Shown here: piece after piece, positions 58,220-64,000 of the stretch | Numbering within the stretch: the first letter of the stretch is position 1 | Layout of the letters: each line of letters starts with the position of its first letter | NCBI RefSeq assembly: GCF_014905175.1 | Contig: NC_057788.1 | Span: forward strand, 4,402,001-4,466,000 | Direction of reading: 5' to 3' | From: Aphidius gifuensis | Taxonomy: Eukaryota > Arthropoda > Insecta > Hymenoptera > Braconidae | Length of the DNA stretch: 64,000 bases | Made by a program: the position numbers and the translations under genes | Notes under the pieces: model-generated | The model's input: the letters and a program-made list of their open reading frames with translations, nothing else | Database searches by the model: none | Told to the model about the DNA's origin: nothing

Positions 58220-59768
58220 ATGCCTTATCTTGGTCCTGATATGACAACCCGACTGTCCGCCATGTTTTACACGGTTGAGGTCGGGGACACTAGATTTACA
58301 ATATTAAAAAGATATCAAAATTTAAAACCAATTGGATCTGGTGCACAGGGAATTGTATGTGCTGCATATGACACAATAACAGCACAAAATGTTGCTATTA
58401 AAAAATTATCAAGACCATTTCAAAATGTAACACATGCTAAAAGAGCATACAGAGAATTTAAATTAATGAAACTTGTTAATCATAAAAATGTAAGTTTAAT
58501 TAAATTAAATTAAATGACAACAAATGTCTAAATTAATATTGATTTAATATTTTAGATAATTGGTTTATTAAATGCATTTACACCACAACGTACATTACAT
58601 GAATTTCAAGATGTTTATTTGGTTATGGAATTGATGGATGCTAATCTATGTCAAGTCATTCAAATGGATCTTGATCATGAAAGAATGTCATATTTATTAT
58701 ATCAAATGCTTTGTGGTATAAAACATCTTCATTCTGCTGGTATTATTCATCGAGTAAGTCTTTATCATGCTTATTCAAATTAATTTTATAAAAAATAAAT
58801 AATTTTATTAATAATTTATTTATTTAAAAGGATTTAAAACCAAGTAACATTGTTGTCAAGTCAGATTGTACACTTAAAATACTTGATTTTGGATTGGCAA
58901 GAACTGCTGGTACAACATTTATGATGACACCATATGTTGTAACACGTTATTATAGAGCACCAGAAGTTATTCTTGGTATGGGATACAAAGAAAATGTTGA
59001 TATATGGTCAGTTGGTTGTATTATGGGTGAAATGATACGAGGTGGAGTATTATTTCCTGGTACTGATCACATTGATCAATGGAATAAAATTATTGGTAAG
59101 TCATTTTGTTTATTTATTATTATTATTCATTTATTTATTTGATTATTTTATCAATTATAGAACAATTGGGAACACCAGCACAAGAATTTATGCAACGATT
59201 GCAACCAACAGTTAGAAATTATGTTGAGAATAGACCTCGTTATCCAGGTTATCCATTTGAAAAACTATTTCCTGATATATTATTTCCAACAGATTCTTCA
59301 GAGCACAATAGATTAAAAGGTAAAATATTATTTATTGAATTATTTATTTATTTATTTTTAATTATTGATTATAATTTTAGCGAGTCAAGCGAGAGATTTG
59401 TTGTCACGTATGCTAGTCATTGATCCAGAACGACGTATTTCGGTCGATGATGCTTTACTGCACAATTACATAAATGTCTGGTATGATGAGGGTGAAGTAA
59501 ATGCTGTAAGTATTTTATTTTTTATCAACATAAATACATTGTTGTGTTTTTTTAAATTATTACTAATTTATTTATATTTTCTCCTTAATTAATTTAATAC
59601 ATTAAATAGCCTGCACCAGGACCATATGATCACAGTGTAGATGAACGAGAACACACTGTAGATCAATGGAAAGAACTTATTTATCAAGAAGTTATGGAAT
59701 ATGAAACAAGTCATAATCCAGTTGCATCTACCCAATCATCTGTTGAAACAGTTGCTGGATCGCGGTAG
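58220..59768 (+). CDS. bsk: c-Jun N-terminal kinase (JNK, basket)
   Basis: MAP kinase that phosphorylates Jun and acts in stress signalling, dorsal closure and apoptosis. Coding exons: 58150 (coding from 58220)-58489, 58556-58753, 58831-59095, 59161-59319, 59381-59505 and 59610-59768, all GT-AG and in phase. The protein has 391 residues from the ATG at 58220; ATGs at 58241 and 58262 have better context, and the last gives 377 residues, closer to Drosophila's 372. Visible: Gly loop GSGAQG (39-44), VAIKK Lys61, HRDLKPSN around 155-162, DFG 175-177, and the dual-phosphorylation motif TPY at 189-191, which separates JNK from ERK (TEY) and p38 (TGY). C-terminal DEREHTVDQWKELIYQEVME is JNK-specific. 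It is complete and intact. It runs convergent with Set2 and divergent from the cuticular-type gene. Confidence 0.95.
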
Positions 59769-62652
59769 AAATGTTATAATTAATTTAAAAATACACTAAA
59801 ATCACATACACTAAAAGCCAAAAAAAAAAAAAAAAAAAAGGAAAAGAAATAAATAAATGTCTAACTACATACTTTAAATCTTAATTTTTTTTTTTTCTTT
59901 TTCTGTATTATTAAAGAATTATGAATCATGTATTGAGAAAAAAAAAAAAAAAAAAAGAAAAACAACAAAAAAAAGCAGCTGTATTATTTGGACAATCACA
60001 TTTAATTTCTAAATTAATTATTTAAAGAAATTCATAGATCCCGACTGCCGAAATATAAAAAGTTGCACTGCTTTTAATTGTACCCTTTATTAAATGCTTC
60101 TTCTTCTTCTTCAATAATTCTAATATTAATAATAATAATAATCATATAATAATAATAAAATAAAGACGTAATCATTATAACAGATCGTCATGAAAAAATA
60201 ATATAAAGTTGATACATAAAAGCAACGGTAAAAAAAAAAGAAAAAAAAAGACAAAATTTTTAATAAATAATTAATAAAATACCAGGCCATAAAGTCGGTG
60301 GTAAGGCAATATTTTTTTGTTTTTCATTTAATAGTAATAATTAATTCTAAATAATACAAAAAACTCCGATGTAGTTTTGCGTTATAAATAAATAAATAAA
60401 TAATAAATTTGTACAGATAATAATAATGGCAATTGCATTGATAATAAATGCTTAACATTTTCATATATTTTCTGGTTTATTTTTTTATATTTTTATTTTG
60501 TTTTTTTTTTTCGCTAAAAGTCAAGCCTCACGTGTAAATTACAACCCTTGAATCATTAATAGTAATAATAATAAAAAATATAATAATTAATAAACCTAAA
60601 AACAATAATAATGATGATAATAATGAAAAAAAAGAAAAAACGATTTGAGATGAAATCATTGTATTTATTATGAGTTAATAAAGTATTAGCAAATGAAAAA
60701 AAATTTAAATTAATAAAAACAAAAAGGATTAAAAAATAAAAATAAAAAAAGAGTCAGTTGATAAAATAATTATAGATATACGATTAATAGAAATAATAAT
60801 AATAATAAAAACAAAGAAGAAGAAAAAAAAATAAATAATTTGTAAAACGTGTTGAGCTATTGTTTTATACATAGCAATGAATAATAATAATTATTATTAC
60901 TACAGTCCGATCCAAATAATAATCAAGCTTTTGTAATAGTATATATATTATAATAAATTAAGTAATTATTATTATTATATAATTAAATTTGTTATGTATA
61001 TACATAACACATAAGAATTATCATAATAATAAATGATGTCATGATGATTGATGAGCATGTTGTATGTAAAAAAAAATATTTCATATGAAACAGTGAAGAA
61101 AAATAAAAGTTAAAAATAATTACAATTACCGGTTAATACTATAATGACTAATAAATTAATTGAAAATTATTTTTCAATTATTAAAATGAATATAAAAAAT
61201 ACTATAAAAATGGCAATCATTCAATGATATTATCAATATCAAATTGTTTAATAATTATTTCATGCAATTGTTGAGTGATAAAATTTAATTATTATTATTA
61301 TTAACATGTTGTTATTATTTTTTTTTGTTTTTATTTTTAATTTAAAATAAAAGTCACTAATACAAAGCTGTATATTGGACAGGGTAAATTAATGAAAATC
61401 AGTTGAAACTAGATACTGTATCCAAAAAAATAAATATAAATTATTTCCACTTTCGAATTTGCTCCTTTTACTCAGGCTCTAAAAAAGACTTGATCATAAA
61501 ATAATCCTAAATAATTATTAAATGTAATTATATTATAATTTAAAATTAAAATTAATTAATTATGTCAGTATATTTTTTAAGTAATGAATGAGTAAACTTT
61601 TTTTTTTGTTTTCATTATGTTTATATTTTTTTTGAGTATAAATACTGACATGAAAGTTTATAAAGAATGAAATAATTTAAAAAACCCATACTCAATTACA
61701 CAAACAACATAATAATAATATTATTAATTATAATAATGAATTAATAATAATAAATATTAGTTTGTAATGGTAATTGATTGATATTATTCAGAGAAAAAGA
61801 GAGTAGTTGATTTATTTTAGAAATAATAATGACAATTTGATAAAAAAAACATAAATTTGTTGGAGAATTAAGTCAAATGATGATGATTGATGTTGATGAT
61901 ACTGCTTTCGACTGTGAATGAATGAATTGAGTTTGAATTATGATGAAAACTGTGAAATTAGTCAACTGGTAGTTTAAATTGATAATATAATAATAATTAT
62001 TGTTTTTAATAAATAAAGAAAAAATAATTTGAGTGATATAATTATGTGAATTCAAGAATAATAATAAAAAAAAAAAACTTGAATGATTTAATTATAAATA
62101 AAAAATAATTAATTTCATTGCATTTAATGAAAAGTAATTTATTTTGTCAAGTATTTGCTTCTATTTATATTACTATTACTACTATTGCTCTTGGATACTC
62201 TATACACACATTTATTTAACAATAATTATTTTACAAATAAATAATTATCATACGCATGCAATAAATTTATTAATTATTATTTTAATTTTCAATATGTTGT
62301 TATTAATTATTTCAAATGATTTTTTTTCATTCATCTTCTGTTATATTTTTTTTACCTATTTTTTTTTTTTCATAATAATATTACGTAGATAATATTTTTA
62401 AATGTATATTATTTATGTACATAATATGATAATTTAAATTGTAAAAGTGTGTAATTGAAATAGTCAAACGAAAAAAACAGCATGTAGTTTATTTATAAAA
62501 AAATTTAGATATGCAAAATGTATAATAATTTAAAACGAATTAATTTATATTATCATTTGGCAAAATAAAAAATCCAAAATATTATTCAATTAGTGTAAAT
62601 GTGTCTTTTTTTATTTTACTTTTGTGAGTTTATTTAAATATTTTTTTTTTAG

Positions 62653-62761
62653 TCTAGAAATGTCATGGAAAAAGAGTTTTATCTATAGAAAAAAATTAAC
62701 TCTTTTTTTTCTAGAGTAAAAGAGTTGCATATCGTTGCCTCTCACAGCCCTTTGCTGTGAG
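62653..62761. repeat. Two adjacent stem-loops in the JNK/Set2 gap
   Basis: The first has outer arms TCTAGAAA (62653-62660) and TTTCTAGA (62708-62715) and inner arms AAAAAGAGTT (62669-62678) and AACTCTTTTT (62698-62707), one stem with an 8-base bulge on one side only. The second is a perfect 8-base hairpin, CTCACAGC/GCTGTGAG at 62741-62748 and 62754-62761, with a five-base loop. The GC content of the second stem makes chance less likely. Function unknown. Confidence 0.55.
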
Positions 62762-63299
62762 GAGTGAGATAATTAATAAAATATTTTACAATCACAGTAC
62801 AACATGGAACAGCTGCTTGTCTTTATAAATAAATAAAAATATATTTATATTAATATTTTAATTTTATTTATTATTGTTTTACAATTTTTCACATTCATGT
62901 TCGAAAATAATTCCATGCATTCATTCGTTTATTAATTCTGAGCAATTTTTGTATATGTAAATTTATATTTTGAATTGAGATTAATAAACTTTAGCTAGTA
63001 ATCAATTTAATTATTTACAAAACTTGAAAAATAAAAAAAATATAAAATATAAATAATAATATAGCTATTGTAATCATAATAATGATATTTTTTTAAAATA
63101 AAAAATTGATTAATAATTCATTTATAAATTAATAATCATTGAAAAAAAAATTCATTAATAATTAATTTAAATAGTATAAATAAACAATTAAAAAAGTTGA
63201 AATTATTTAATGGCAAATTATTTTTTTTTTCTTTCTTTTTTTCATTGTTATAATTATTCTGTAGTATAAATAATAAAATTAAATTTTTGAAAACAATTA

Positions 63300-63305
63300 T
63301 TTATT
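63300..63305 (-). terminator. Poly-A signal AATAAA for Set2
   Basis: AATAAA on the - strand, about 43 bases past the Set2 stop codon, a normal spacing for a short 3' UTR. Confidence 0.4.
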
Positions 63306-63347
63306 TACTTTCTTAATGATTTTATATAAACATAATGATACTGCCAA

Positions 63348-64000
63348 TTAATAATCTTCATCTGATGATCGTTGATATACTGGTCCAAATTTATTCATGT
63401 ATTTTCGTACAAAATCTTTGGCCTTGTGTTTAACATTTTCATTACACTGTAATTCATCAACACTTTTACAGTGTTTTAATTCTTTAGCAAGAACAAAATG
63501 TGTCAACTGTAAAAATAAATAAATTAATTAATTAATCAAACAATAAAGCTTCATTATTAAAATAGAATTATAGTTATTATTATTATTACCTTTCGTGCTA
63601 AAAATTTAAAATCATCTGTATTTGTTATTCGTCCTTGTTTACAATCACTTTGTCGATGAGGATTCAAAAATCTGACAATGACATTAGCCATATTTATTCT
63701 AAATGTATCCTTAATTTTTCTTTCAGCTGATAGTTCATTTGATTGTGCAATTGTTTGTAATTTAATAGCAGTATGTCTTGCATGTGATTTTGATTTATTA
63801 GCACGTCTATGTTTTTTAACTTTTTCATGTATATTTTCTTTAGATTTACCACGTTGTTCTTTTTGACGACGAAGTTTATCTTTTATACTTTTATATTTTT
63901 TATGATCAACACGATCTTCTTCTCTTCTTGGACTTATTATTCTTTCTTGAACAAGTCCAATACGTCTTTTTTTAGACTTTAAATTACAATTTAATAATTT
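63348..64000 (-). CDS. Set2: Histone H3K36 methyltransferase Set2/SETD2, C-terminal part
   Basis: Set2/SETD2 adds methyl groups to histone H3 Lys36 behind elongating RNA polymerase II, which it contacts through the C-terminal SRI domain. Two exons are visible: 64000-63590 (entered mid-gene) and 63506-63348, joined by an 83-base GT-AG intron in phase 0. The upstream part is Lys/Arg-rich (KYKSIKDKLRRQKEQRGKSK). The SRI domain includes VIVRFLNPHRQSDCKQGRI, DDFKFLARKLTHFVLAKELK, CKSVDELQCNENVKHKAKDF and VRKYMNKFGPVY, ending QRSSDEDY before the stop. The catalytic SET and WW domains lie beyond the window edge, so the gene is truncated only by the window. Convergent with JNK. Confidence 0.9.

Larger units (their letters stand above)
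59769..63347. other. JNK 3' UTR and convergent gap to Set2
   Basis: Very AT-rich, with several poly-A tracts and ATAATAATA repeats; AATAAA motifs begin at about 59847, so JNK poly-A sites may be close to the stop. No coding exon is visible. The only ordered structure is the stem-loop pair at 62653-62761. Confidence 0.5.

Noticed and set aside
1..64000. Transposase, reverse transcriptase, viral or CRISPR sequence
   Set aside because: None seen in any frame; the repeats are microsatellites and short inverted repeats only.

Overview
This is a stretch of a very AT-rich insect chromosome (roughly three quarters A+T by eye, with long poly-A/poly-T tracts and many microsatellites). Genes have short GT-AG introns inside coding regions and very long introns in a transcription factor gene, and all recognisable proteins are of arthropod type. 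An IQGAP-family gene is present (Drosophila has none). The extreme AT content and gene set fit a hymenopteran, possibly a parasitoid wasp; that is inference, not proof.

Layout. Positions 1 to about 19,000 hold no gene I can support; they look like upstream regulatory DNA, with small GC-richer islands in AT-rich DNA. From about 19,100 to 42,000 lies the ecdysone-induced ETS factor E74 (Eip74EF) on the + strand: five coding exons that join in phase (20130-20565, 29265-29609, 30550-30717, 30804-31067, 41169-41824) into a 622-residue protein, plus a likely alternative first exon at 28846-28951. From 45,059 to 48,635, also on +, is a compact, almost intronless IQGAP-like gene. It has the calponin-homology and RasGAP-related/RGCT ends of the family but lacks the middle, and its reading frame is broken twice. 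Converging on it from the - strand is UBE2G1 (50279-52307, five exons, 168 residues, complete). A small secreted Ala/Tyr-rich cuticular-type protein with a TATA box follows on - (56493-56868). The stress kinase JNK (basket) is on + (58220-59768, six coding exons), with probable non-coding leader exons before it. The window ends inside Set2/SETD2 on - (63348-64000), of which only the last two exons, with the SRI domain, are visible.

How they relate. These are unrelated genes rather than a pathway cluster. E74 is an early response factor of the ecdysone cascade. Its half of the window (1 to about 42 kb) holds about two dozen AGGTCA nuclear-receptor half-sites, a perfect FTZ-F1-type site and four CCGGAAGT ETS sites, while I found none of these in the other 22 kb. 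This suggests hormone and auto-regulation. The observations most worth a second look are the broken, shortened IQGAP gene, the alternative E74 first exon, the regulatory motif bias, two stem-loop elements (8561-8648 and 62653-62761) and a coding-like island on the - strand near 56.0 kb. I found no transposon coding region, RNA gene, CRISPR array or viral gene.
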